NCBI RefSeq assembly: GCF_020736365.1
Contig: NZ_CP085988.1
Span: forward strand, 998,001-1,062,000
Reading direction: 5' to 3'
Source: Clostridium sp. M62/1
GTDB taxonomy: Bacteria > Bacillota > Clostridia > Lachnospirales > Lachnospiraceae
Length of the DNA: 64,000 nucleotides
Each line of letters opens with the position of its first letter. The stretch's first letter is position 1. A model generated the notes under the pieces. That model worked only from the letters and a program-made list of their open reading frames with translations, searched no databases and was not told where the DNA came from. Below are positions 25,952 through 34,853 of the stretch, in pieces. A program made the translations under genes and the position numbers.

Positions 25952-26608
25952 GTGAAGCCGGATACCGGAAACAGAGAGAAAATAAAGACGAAAACCGTGT
26001 TCCTGGATCGGGACGGAACTCTGAATGTGGAGGTCAATTACCTCTACCGGCCAGAGGATCTGAAGCTGATACCGGGGGTGCCGGAGGCCATCAGGCAGCT
26101 GAATGAGGCGGGCTTTCGCGTGGTGGTGGTGACCAACCAGGCGGGAGTGGCCAGAGGGTATTATACGGAGGCGGATGTCGACAGGCTTCACAGCTACCTG
26201 AATGAAGTTCTGGCCAGGGACCGCGCCCATGTGGACGCGTTTTATTACTGCCCCCATCACCCGGAGCACGGGATCGGAATCTACAAGACAGAATGCAGGT
26301 GCAGAAAGCCGAAAACGGGGATGTTTGAGGCTGCGGACAGGGACTGCCCCGTGGACAGAGAGCGGTCTTTTATGGTGGGGGACAAGCTCATTGACACGGC
26401 CGCAGGACATAATTTTGGCATCAGGAGCATCCTGGTGGGAACAGGCTACGGCGCCGAGCAGAGAGAGCAGGAGCTTAGTAAGAGACAGAAGGGCTCCTCT
26501 TCGGGACAGGAATTTTCCGGCGGCGAAAGCGCGGAGTATGACTGGTATGCAGAAGATCTGAGAGAGGCTGTACGGCTCATCTGCCGTATGGACAGAGAGG
26601 CGGTTTAG
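25952..26608 (+). CDS. gmhB: Heptose-1,7-bisphosphate 7-phosphatase
   Basis: A 218-residue HAD-superfamily phosphatase of the histidinol-phosphatase/GmhB type. Motif I VFLDRDGTLN supplies the nucleophile Asp and the acid Asp. Motif II VVTNQAGVARGY and motif III/IV CRKPKTGMF with GDKLIDTAAG follow. A CPHHPEHG...CRC cluster is the zinc-binding loop of the family. I choose GTG 25952, eight bases after GGGAGG, because the longer frame overlaps hddA extensively. A Ser/Gly/Gln-rich stretch near the end is an insertion typical of no known motif. Confidence 0.88.
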   Translation: MKPDTGNREKIKTKTVFLDRDGTLNVEVNYLYRPEDLKLIPGVPEAIRQLNEAGFRVVVVTNQAGVARGYYTEADVDRLHSYLNEVLARDRAHVDAFYYCPHHPEHGIGIYKTECRCRKPKTGMFEAADRDCPVDRERSFMVGDKLIDTAAGHNFGIRSILVGTGYGAEQREQELSKRQKGSSSGQEFSGGESAEYDWYAEDLREAVRLICRMDREAV

Positions 26609-26609
26609 T

Positions 26610-28967
26610 ATGGAACGAAAGCAGACAGGCCAGAGGATTCTGGCTTTTCTTCTTCTTGTTTTGGGGGCAGTCTGTGTGGCTGTCCCGTTTGTGACACTTT
26701 TTACCGGAGACGGGACATATTCCTGGCAGTTTAAAACCCCGGAGACAGCCAAGATGATGGCGGAGATCGCGCTTATCTTCGTGCTGATTGGGGGCGGCCT
26801 TCTCCTGATACGCAGGCCGCTGTTTCGGTGGAGCTTCACAGCCCTGGTCTTTGTCCTGTTTAACTGGGCCCATGTGGTATTTCTCCCTATGGCGGTTTCC
26901 GCCCTGTATCTGGGCTATCTGTTTCTGACGGGCTATTTTCTGAGAGTCGTTCTGTTTAAACAGAGAGAACTCCGGGACGGATGGATGGCTGACTTCATCC
27001 TGGGCACATCTGCAGTTATTGCCGCCTTCTGTCTGCTGTCCGCCTTCCATGCAGGGGCAGTGAGACAGCTGAGGTGGTTTTCCCTGCTGTCAGGTGCCGC
27101 CCTTCTGCTCTGGCTGGGAGTCCGGGGGGCAGGGGAGAGGAGGCCTGGCACAGAAGCGGGAAAGCCTGGACGGCGATGTCCGGAGGATAGTCAGAACAGG
27201 CTGGATGGAAGATGGCGGACGGTTTTTTATCTCCTCATCACCTTTCTGATTGTGATGGTGCTTATCCAGGCAGGCAGAATGAATATTGCCCTGGACTTTG
27301 ACACTCTCTGGTACGGTGTCCGCTCCGAGTATGTCCTGGACAATGGATCCGGGATCTATGAAAATCCCGGAATGGTGGGGATGGCCTATGTCTATGCCAA
27401 GGGGCTTGAAACGCTTACCCTCCCCCTGTGCGATTTGGCCAGCCACAGCTATCTTCTGTATTTTAACCTGTGGCTTGCAGCATTAGGACTTTTTGCCCTG
27501 TACCGCCTCTCCTGCCTTTATATGGACAGGCGTTTTGCGCTGTTAGCCTCAGCTCTGGTAAGCTGCGTGCCGGGAATTATGAATATGTCCATCACCGCCA
27601 AGCCGGATGTGATCACCTGGCTGATTCAGATCTTCATGGTCTACTATATGTCCTTATACATTAAGGAGGCGGGAGAGACGGGAGAAAGAAGATTTCCCCT
27701 GCTGGCCTTAAGCGCAGGAGCATACCTGCTCTCCCTGACCATGAAGTCCACATCCCTGGTATTTTCAACGGCCATTTTCGGCATGAGCGGGCTCTATCTG
27801 ATATTCAGAAGGCTTCTGAAGCTCAGGGCGCCGATCCGCCAGTGGCTTCTTATGCTGTTTCCGGCTGCAGCCCTGACGGGAATCTGGGCCAGGACCATGC
27901 TTATTACAGGAATGCCGGTGACCTCTGTCTTTACCTCTATCTTGGAGAAGCTGGGATTTCAGATGAAATATCCCTTTGCCTCCAGTGCCCTCCCCCAGAA
28001 CTGGGAGGAGGAAAGCAATGGGGCGGTGCTGGCCAGACGTCTGTTTCACATGCTGATCATGCCTGCCGGGGACGACATGGGCCATGTGGTGTTTGCATGG
28101 GGAAGCCCTCTGATCCTGTTTCTGACGGGAGCCTGTCTTGCGGCCTGCCTTCTTCTGGCAGCGGAGGCGCAAAAAAGAGAAACCGGGAAGCAGGGACAGA
28201 GGCTATTAAGCGCCTACGCCCACACAGCCTTCTGGCCGTTTCTGGCTGTCAATCTGGTGAGCCTTGTGATGCTTTACCAGATTGACGGAAACTATTTTAT
28301 GCTTCTGTATACAGGGATTATCGTCGGAGCAGTCAGCCTTCTGGCGTCTCTTTCGAGAAAGGGCTTTCGGAGATTTTCAGGAGCGGCCTGCCTTCTCCTG
28401 CTTCCGATTATGGCTTTCAATGTGCTTCTGACCGCTGAGTCCAACTGGGCGTGGAGCCTGGGCTTTTCCGAGATCCAGTGGGTGAATAAGGGAAGGGTCA
28501 ACCATGAAGCCCTCCAGCACGAAAAAATGGTGCAGACAGGAAATGAACAGATCTGGAATATTCTGTCCCAGGACTCTGCCACGAGAGTTATCGCCTTCGG
28601 TGACCATCCGGGCTGTCTTCAGTTCCCGTGTATAGTCCAGTCCTACAAGGATATTACCTCCCCCTGGGGAAATGTGGAGCTGGTGAATACGGTAGAGGCT
28701 TTTGAGGAGTATATGGCTTATGCCAGGGCCGATTACGCCTATGTGGAGGCAGGCTTTATCGGGGAGGGAAGCTGGGAGTGGAGCTATGGCCTGGTGCGCC
28801 AGATGATCAGCCGCGGAACTCTCACGGATTTGAAATTTGAACATGGAAACGTGCTGGCCCGCGTAGATCTGGACGGCAGGCCTGACAGCCAGTCGGGAGA
28901 GAATCTGAGGCTGTTTGATGAAAACTACCTCACTTACGAGATGAAGCAGGCAGGAGAAACCCGCTGA
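26610..28967 (+). CDS. Large polytopic membrane protein, probable GT-C glycosyltransferase
   Basis: A 785-residue membrane protein with roughly 14-16 hydrophobic segments and a soluble C-terminal domain of about 140 residues. After the fifth or sixth segment there is an acidic motif, NIALDFDTLWYGVRSEY, typical of the first extracytoplasmic loop in GT-C enzymes that use polyprenyl-phosphate sugars. It starts one base after the gmhB stop. The position between gmhB and gmhA suggests transfer of heptose or assembly of the glycan. No exact family was recognised. Confidence 0.65.
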   Translation: MERKQTGQRILAFLLLVLGAVCVAVPFVTLFTGDGTYSWQFKTPETAKMMAEIALIFVLIGGGLLLIRRPLFRWSFTALVFVLFNWAHVVFLPMAVSALYLGYLFLTGYFLRVVLFKQRELRDGWMADFILGTSAVIAAFCLLSAFHAGAVRQLRWFSLLSGAALLLWLGVRGAGERRPGTEAGKPGRRCPEDSQNRLDGRWRTVFYLLITFLIVMVLIQAGRMNIALDFDTLWYGVRSEYVLDNGSGIYENPGMVGMAYVYAKGLETLTLPLCDLASHSYLLYFNLWLAALGLFALYRLSCLYMDRRFALLASALVSCVPGIMNMSITAKPDVITWLIQIFMVYYMSLYIKEAGETGERRFPLLALSAGAYLLSLTMKSTSLVFSTAIFGMSGLYLIFRRLLKLRAPIRQWLLMLFPAAALTGIWARTMLITGMPVTSVFTSILEKLGFQMKYPFASSALPQNWEEESNGAVLARRLFHMLIMPAGDDMGHVVFAWGSPLILFLTGACLAACLLLAAEAQKRETGKQGQRLLSAYAHTAFWPFLAVNLVSLVMLYQIDGNYFMLLYTGIIVGAVSLLASLSRKGFRRFSGAACLLLLPIMAFNVLLTAESNWAWSLGFSEIQWVNKGRVNHEALQHEKMVQTGNEQIWNILSQDSATRVIAFGDHPGCLQFPCIVQSYKDITSPWGNVELVNTVEAFEEYMAYARADYAYVEAGFIGEGSWEWSYGLVRQMISRGTLTDLKFEHGNVLARVDLDGRPDSQSGENLRLFDENYLTYEMKQAGETR

Positions 28968-29024
28968 TCCGCGCAGGCGGCCGTGAAAACTGGAAGCTAT
29001 GAAGTACGAAAGGAAGGGAAAAAC

Positions 29025-29672
29025 ATGAATGAGTACAGATACCTGGATGAACTGATGGAGAGATACCCGAAGCTCACTCCGGTGAGGGGAGAAATTGAGA
29101 AGGCCTATGAGATTCTGAGGGACTGCTATGCAGCCGGAGGGAAGCTGCTGGCCGCAGGAAACGGCGGAAGCTGCGCCGACTGTGAGCACATTGTCGGGGA
29201 GCTTATGAAGGGCTTTGTAAAGAGAAGAGAGTTAGATGAGGGACTAAAAGAGGCCCTGAAAAATGCCGACCAGGAGAGGGGAGAAGCCCTGGCAGGAAAA
29301 CTTCAGCAGGGGCTTCCCGCCATTGCCCTGACAGGGCACAATGGCCTGACCACAGCCTTTTTAAACGATGTGGACCCTGGTATGGCCTTCGCCCAGCAGG
29401 TGATCGGCTACGGAAGAGAGGGAGATGTGTTCCTGGGGATCACCACCTCCGGAAATTCTGAAAATGTGGTTCTGGCCGCTGTGGCTGCCCGCGCAAAGGG
29501 AATGAAAGTGATCGGACTGGCCGGCCGTGACGGAGGAAAGATGAAGGGAAAGTCCGATGTGTGTATCGTCGCTCCTGAGCAGGAAACCTACAAGATCCAG
29601 GAGCTTCACCTGCCCATTTACCACGCCCTGTGCCTGATGTTAGAAGAGCATTTTTTCCCTTCAGCCAGATAG
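29025..29672 (+). CDS. gmhA: Sedoheptulose-7-phosphate isomerase
   Basis: A 215-residue SIS-domain protein matching GmhA: GNGGSCADCEHIVGELMKGF near residue 45, LTGHNGLTTAFLNDVD, the phosphate-binding TTSGNSENV and the C-terminal EQETYKIQELHLPIYHALC with catalytic Glu and His. It converts sedoheptulose-7-phosphate to D-glycero-D-manno-heptose-7-phosphate, the first step of the pathway. I start at ATG 29025 after AAGGAAGGG; an upstream GTG frame is less likely. Confidence 0.93.
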   Translation: MNEYRYLDELMERYPKLTPVRGEIEKAYEILRDCYAAGGKLLAAGNGGSCADCEHIVGELMKGFVKRRELDEGLKEALKNADQERGEALAGKLQQGLPAIALTGHNGLTTAFLNDVDPGMAFAQQVIGYGREGDVFLGITTSGNSENVVLAAVAARAKGMKVIGLAGRDGGKMKGKSDVCIVAPEQETYKIQELHLPIYHALCLMLEEHFFPSAR

Positions 29673-29729
29673 GCTTTTGGGAAGCTGTAATGATGAGCGG
29701 ATAGATAGACACAGGAAAGGATAAGGAGT

Positions 29730-31139
29730 ATGAATCAGAAACTGGGAAAAAGGCTGTTTTATCTGGGGCTCCCTGCCCTGGGAGTGGTGTTCTGCCTCTA
29801 TTACCTAAAAATTGCAACTACAGATCTGGCCTACACGGATTATATGAGGCTTATTGTCTCTTACCTGCCGGATGTGGGAAATCCTGCAAAGTTTTTCGTG
29901 CCGGATGTACTGACAAGGGTGCCGATCACCTACCTTGGCAGAATCATCAATGTGGCGCTGTTTCACTACAGCCCCGCCTTTGATATGGTGCTCGGCGTTT
30001 TAAGCCATGGCCTCTCTGCCCTGGCCATTGCAGCCTACTGCCGGGGAAAACGCGGCTATGCCCCATGGTTTCTCGTCATCATGCTTCTCCTGTTCAGCCT
30101 GAACAAGTGGGAGATGCTGGGAAACGGAAGCGGCTGGGTATGCTTTCTGTCTATCGCCGGTTTTTACTGGAATTTTGTGATCTTAGACCGGGTGGCAGGC
30201 GGGGAGGAGAGAAAGTATGACAGGATATTCTTAAAGGCGCTTCCGCCCCTTCTCACTCTGCTTGTGGCAGGGCCTTACTGCGGCAGCTACTCTCTGATCC
30301 TGACTCTGGCCTATGGAGCCCTTCTCCTGAAGGAATTCAGAACAGAGCGGACAGTGAACCGGGAGTGGGCGTTTGATCTGGCTTTTGTGCTGGGCGCCCT
30401 GGGACTCTATCTTTTGAGCAGCCATTTTGCTGTATATGAATACAGAGGGGCGACGGATGCCTCCCTGGTGTCTGCGCTCCTGGCAGATCCGAAGTTTTTT
30501 GTGAAATTCTTTCTGGAGGCCTTTGCCTCTCCGGTACTGGGAATTGAGGTTATTTCCGGAGTGATTAAAACGGGAAAGGGTGTCTGCCTTCTGGGGGCGG
30601 TGGTAATCGCCTTCTATCTCTTCGCCCTCTATCTGAATGTCAGATTCCGCGTCTTTGAGAGAACACTTTTTCCGCTTCTGCTGATTCTGACAGGCGGAGT
30701 CAACCACTGCCTGGTATTCTATTCCAGGTGGATCTTTCTGCAGGAAAATTATGGGATGGCGTCCCGGTATGCGATCCAGTATGAGATGGGTATTTTTGGA
30801 ATCCTCCTTACCTTTGCGGCAGTGTTCTCGATAATAAAGGAAAGGAGAACAGATGCGGGAAGGAAAAGTCTGGCTGAAAGGATTCTTCCGGCTGCAGCCG
30901 CTGTCTTTGCTGTTCTTTTGCTGGCGGGGAATTTCTACACCACCAGGCAGGAGCTCTTAAAGGCACCCCTTAGAAAGGAATCCCTGAGGATAGCAGAGGA
31001 AACTGCCCTCAACTACAAAAATGAGACGGATGAGGCTCTGGGTGAAGCGCTCCACACGGACGGGAAGAGAGCCCGGAAAGCCCTTGAGATCCTCGACGAA
31101 AACAATCTCAACATTTTCTACAATAAGGAGGAGAGATGA
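29730..31139 (+). CDS. Polytopic membrane protein of the glycan locus
   Basis: A 469-residue protein with about 11 hydrophobic segments. A TTDLAYTDYMRLIVSYLPD loop follows the first segment, again an acidic-residue loop as in GT-C type enzymes. A hydrophilic C-terminal tail of about 70 residues ends the protein. It overlaps the next gene by four bases (ATGA), so the two are translated together. No defined family was recognised; the likely function is sugar transfer or polymerisation in surface-glycan synthesis. Confidence 0.55.
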   Translation: MNQKLGKRLFYLGLPALGVVFCLYYLKIATTDLAYTDYMRLIVSYLPDVGNPAKFFVPDVLTRVPITYLGRIINVALFHYSPAFDMVLGVLSHGLSALAIAAYCRGKRGYAPWFLVIMLLLFSLNKWEMLGNGSGWVCFLSIAGFYWNFVILDRVAGGEERKYDRIFLKALPPLLTLLVAGPYCGSYSLILTLAYGALLLKEFRTERTVNREWAFDLAFVLGALGLYLLSSHFAVYEYRGATDASLVSALLADPKFFVKFFLEAFASPVLGIEVISGVIKTGKGVCLLGAVVIAFYLFALYLNVRFRVFERTLFPLLLILTGGVNHCLVFYSRWIFLQENYGMASRYAIQYEMGIFGILLTFAAVFSIIKERRTDAGRKSLAERILPAAAAVFAVLLLAGNFYTTRQELLKAPLRKESLRIAEETALNYKNETDEALGEALHTDGKRARKALEILDENNLNIFYNKEER

Positions 31140-32812
31140 TGAAGCGGTGTCCGAAATACGCATATATCGCAGTATTCGCGGTGTTTTATCTGTTTCTCTT
31201 GATGCAGTTCGGGAAGGTGTTCATCTACTACGATGACTACGGCTATCTGTCTCTGAGCTACGGAACCAATATCCCTGTGGCTGGAGCTGACTATGGCTTT
31301 TCGGATCTTCTGGCTTTTATAAAGGGACATTATGTAAACTCCAATGGAAGGCTTCTCTATATGTTCCTCTATTGCTTCGTACACATGATAGGAGGAATCA
31401 GGGGAGTCCAGGTATTTATGGCTACGGCTGTGCTGGCTGTGCTGGTGATGATCTTTCTGACTGTCCAGAAAATGCTGGAGGGCAGTCTGAGCGCAGGAGA
31501 GGTTTGCGGGGAGGAACAGCAGGGGAAATCCGCCGGGCTTACTCCTTTTGGAAAGATACTGCTGGCGGCTTTTCTCTGTCTGCTCTATGGAACTCTGGGG
31601 ATCATGCTTCAGAGAATGGGCACTTACTGGTATGCAGCCAGCTTTATCTACGTTGTGCCGGCCGTCTCATTTCTGGGCTTTGCCCTCTGCTTCTACAGGA
31701 CTGCTCTCTATGGGCCTGGGGAAAAGCCCGGGCTTATCCGGGCAGGAGCCTGTGTGCTTCTGGGCTTTCTGGCTGCCTGGTCCCAGGAACAGTGGTTTGT
31801 CACCACGGTTTCTTTTGCCGTTATCTGCCTTGTGTACAAATTTCTGAGAAACAGAAGACTTAGGATTTACGACGGCCTTACCTTTGCAGCCTGCGCGGCG
31901 GGAGGGCTCATAATCATTCTCTCCCCTGCCGTAAGCGCCAGAATGAACAGTGAGGGCAATGCGGCTTTTGCCTCTCTGAGCTTTTTCGGAAAGCTGGGCA
32001 GGAACATTCCTCTGCTGATGAACCTGTTCTTTTCCGGAGACAACCTGCGCTATCTGCTCTTTTTCTTCCCTGTCATGATCCTTCTGGGCCTTGTGATGGC
32101 CCGTCAGGCAGGGGGCCGGGGAAGAGCAGGCGCGGCCCTTCACCTGGCGTTTTCAGGGATTTCGGCGGCGGTGTTTGCAGGCTATCTGATGAAACAGAAG
32201 CTGTCCGTGTTCCCGCCGGGAAATTATTCAGGGGCGGCGGCGAATCTTTTGCTGATATATATTGCTTTTTGTTTTGTGGAAGTGATATTATTCTATAGGA
32301 AAGAAAACCAGCCGTTTGGAGCCTTTGTATTTTCAGCAGCTGTGCTGTCTGTAGGCTCGGCAGCCATTGTGCCGGAGGTTCCCCTGAGAATCTTTTACCC
32401 GTTCCTGTACCTGTCATGGCTCCTGTTTGCCTACCTGTACGGGAAGGCCCTTCTGAGGGAGGCCGGAAGGCTGCCGGTTGTTTCACTGGCTGCCCTCCTC
32501 TATCTGTCGGCTGTCAGTATTCCGAACCTCAGAAATATCTACCAGGGCTACCGGTCCAACTACGAGGTTCTCATGTACGATGACGCAGTGTTTAAGGAGA
32601 GCGCGAGGGCGATCAAGAACGGCGCAGACATTGATTCGATAGAAGTCTACGAGCTTCCCGACCTGCTCTGCAAAAATGAGGTTGTTTATGATGAGAATTT
32701 TTCCTTCATGATCGTATGGATGAGGGAATATTACGATCTCCCGGAAGATGTGGAGTTCGATTACCGGCCGTTTCCGGGAATGGAGGCGTTTCGCAGCCAG
32801 ACGAGGCCCTGA
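31136..32812 (+). CDS. DUF6056-like membrane protein
   Basis: A 558-residue polytopic protein with about 12 membrane segments. The first loop reads YYDDYGYLSLSYG and then HYVNSNGRLLYMFLY. This Y-DDYG plus NGR pattern is what I associate with DUF6056 proteins, thought to be GT-C-like glycosyltransferases. The C-terminal 110 residues are soluble and outside. It starts within the stop of the preceding membrane protein and is followed 29 bases later by rfbF. Confidence 0.65.
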   Translation: MMKRCPKYAYIAVFAVFYLFLLMQFGKVFIYYDDYGYLSLSYGTNIPVAGADYGFSDLLAFIKGHYVNSNGRLLYMFLYCFVHMIGGIRGVQVFMATAVLAVLVMIFLTVQKMLEGSLSAGEVCGEEQQGKSAGLTPFGKILLAAFLCLLYGTLGIMLQRMGTYWYAASFIYVVPAVSFLGFALCFYRTALYGPGEKPGLIRAGACVLLGFLAAWSQEQWFVTTVSFAVICLVYKFLRNRRLRIYDGLTFAACAAGGLIIILSPAVSARMNSEGNAAFASLSFFGKLGRNIPLLMNLFFSGDNLRYLLFFFPVMILLGLVMARQAGGRGRAGAALHLAFSGISAAVFAGYLMKQKLSVFPPGNYSGAAANLLLIYIAFCFVEVILFYRKENQPFGAFVFSAAVLSVGSAAIVPEVPLRIFYPFLYLSWLLFAYLYGKALLREAGRLPVVSLAALLYLSAVSIPNLRNIYQGYRSNYEVLMYDDAVFKESARAIKNGADIDSIEVYELPDLLCKNEVVYDENFSFMIVWMREYYDLPEDVEFDYRPFPGMEAFRSQTRP

Positions 32813-32841
32813 AGCGGTGACGGAAAATGAGGAGGTAAGAA

Positions 32842-33618
32842 ATGAAGGTTGTAATACTTGCAGGAGGCTTCGGGACCCGCATCAGCGAGGAGAGCCATTT
32901 AAAGCCAAAGCCCATGGTGGAGATCGGGGAACGGCCAATCCTGTGGCACATTATGAAGCACTACTCCCAGTACGGGTTTCATGAGTTTGTCATCTGCCTG
33001 GGCTACAAGCAGTATGTGGTAAAGGAATTTTTTGCAGACTATTTCCTTCACACCTCAGATGTGACCTTTGACCTGGCCAATAACCAGATGGAGGTTCACA
33101 ATAATTATTCTGAGCCGTGGAAGGTGACTCTGGTGGACACAGGGCTTCACACCATGACAGGAGGCCGCATCAAGAGGATCAGAGACTATGTGGGGGATGA
33201 GACCTTCATGCTGACCTACGGGGACGGAGTTTCCGATGTGGATCTGGACGAGCTTCTGAAGTTCCACAGGGAGCACGGGAAAATTGCCACGATCACAGGC
33301 GTCAATGTAGGGCAGCGCTTCGGAGTCCTGGAGGTGGACGAGAGCGGAGCCATCACAGCCTTCCGGGAAAAAAATGACGACGACGGTAAGATTGTAAACG
33401 GCGGCTTCATGGTGATGGAACCGAAGGTGTTCGACTATATTGAGGGCGATTCCACCGTGTTCGAGAAGGCCCCTCTGGAAAACCTGGCGCGGGATCACCA
33501 GCTGATGGTCTACCGCCATAACGGCTTCTGGCACTGCATGGACACCCAGAGGGATAAAAAACACCTGGAGGAGCTGTGGCAGAGCGGCAATGCCCCGTGG
33601 AAAACCTGGGAAAACTGA
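32842..33618 (+). CDS. rfbF: Glucose-1-phosphate cytidylyltransferase
   Basis: A 258-residue nucleotidyltransferase. VILAGGFGTRISEESHLKPKPM is the nucleotide and metal-binding start of the family, followed by WHIMKHY, LTYGDGVSDVDL and FWHCMDTQRDKKHLEELW. It makes CDP-glucose from CTP and glucose-1-phosphate, the entry to CDP-linked deoxy sugars. The gene order rfbF-rfbG-rfbH that follows is diagnostic. Confidence 0.93.
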   Translation: MKVVILAGGFGTRISEESHLKPKPMVEIGERPILWHIMKHYSQYGFHEFVICLGYKQYVVKEFFADYFLHTSDVTFDLANNQMEVHNNYSEPWKVTLVDTGLHTMTGGRIKRIRDYVGDETFMLTYGDGVSDVDLDELLKFHREHGKIATITGVNVGQRFGVLEVDESGAITAFREKNDDDGKIVNGGFMVMEPKVFDYIEGDSTVFEKAPLENLARDHQLMVYRHNGFWHCMDTQRDKKHLEELWQSGNAPWKTWEN

Positions 33619-33665
33619 TAGAATAAAAAGGAAATCAGAGTGAAGAAAGAGAGCGGAAAAGACAG

Positions 33666-34727
33666 ATGAAGAAAAAGGAAGTCTTAGATTTTTACAGGGG
33701 AAAGAAGATTCTCATCACGGGACATACAGGCTTTAAGGGCTCATGGCTCAGCGAGATCCTTCTCCTGGCCGGAGCCAGGGTGACGGGCTACAGCCTGAAT
33801 CCCCCTACGGAACCGTCCCTCTTTGAACTTCTGGGACTGTCAGAGCGGATGAACAGCGTAACAGGAGATGTGAGGGATCTGAGACACATGAAGCAGGTGT
33901 TTGAGGAGACACAGCCGGAGATCGTGCTCCACCTGGCAGCACAGCCCATTGTCCGGGATTCCTATAAGGATCCGGTTTACACTTATGAGACGAATGTGAT
34001 GGGAACGGTCAACCTCCTGGAGTGCGCAAGGCTCACCCCGTCTGTCCGCTCCCTGGTGAATGTGACGACGGACAAGGTTTACGAGAACAGGGAGTGGGAG
34101 TACGGCTATCGGGAGACAGACCGCCTGGACGGCTATGATCCCTATTCCAACAGCAAATCCTGTTCTGAGCTTGTGACACACAGCTATGTGAAATCCTTTT
34201 TTGCCGGCAGTTCCACCGCTGTTTCCACCTGCCGGGCAGGCAACGTCATCGGCGGCGGCGACTTCGCAAACGACAGGATTATTCCGGACTGTGTAAGGGC
34301 GGCAGAAAAAGGCGAGAATATTGTGGTGAGAAATCCCCATTCCACCAGACCGTATCAGCATGTGCTGGATCCCCTCTTCCTCTACCTGACTGTGGCCATG
34401 GCCCAGTATGAGGATCCGTCCTTTGCAGGATACTATAATGTAGGGCCCGACGACGCAGACTGTCTCACAACAGGAGAGCTTGTGGATCTCTTCTGCAGCC
34501 TCTGGGGTGAGAATCTCAGATGGATGAACCGCAGCGACGGAGGCCCCCACGAGGCAAACTTCCTGAAGCTGGACTGTTCGAGAGTGAAAAAGACCTTTGG
34601 CTGGAAGCCGGGCATGCATGTGGAGGAAGCCGTGAAAAAGACGGTGGAATGGTCGAAGCTCTGGCTTTCAGGCGGCGATGTGAGAGCAGTCACAGACCGG
34701 CAGATAGAGGAGTTTTCTGAGGCATAG
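33666..34727 (+). CDS. rfbG: CDP-glucose 4,6-dehydratase
   Basis: A 353-residue short-chain dehydrogenase/reductase. The NAD-binding ITGHTGFKGSWLSEIL is near residue 15, HLAAQPIVRDSY and ETNVMGTVNLLE follow, and the catalytic Tyr-Lys pair lies in YDPYSNSKSCSE. RAGNVIGGGDFANDRIIPD is a family signature. It converts CDP-glucose to CDP-4-dehydro-6-deoxyglucose. It lies 47 bases after rfbF. Confidence 0.94.
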   Translation: MKKKEVLDFYRGKKILITGHTGFKGSWLSEILLLAGARVTGYSLNPPTEPSLFELLGLSERMNSVTGDVRDLRHMKQVFEETQPEIVLHLAAQPIVRDSYKDPVYTYETNVMGTVNLLECARLTPSVRSLVNVTTDKVYENREWEYGYRETDRLDGYDPYSNSKSCSELVTHSYVKSFFAGSSTAVSTCRAGNVIGGGDFANDRIIPDCVRAAEKGENIVVRNPHSTRPYQHVLDPLFLYLTVAMAQYEDPSFAGYYNVGPDDADCLTTGELVDLFCSLWGENLRWMNRSDGGPHEANFLKLDCSRVKKTFGWKPGMHVEEAVKKTVEWSKLWLSGGDVRAVTDRQIEEFSEA

Positions 34728-34853
34728 AGAGAAAGCACAAAAGCACAGACTGTCCCATGGCAGGACACTTCGGCAAAAGGCCCGCAGGCCTTCGCCGCAG
34801 CATGGCAGCAGGAATTAGGCTGCAGTGAAATAAAGGAGCAGAAAGGATAGAAT

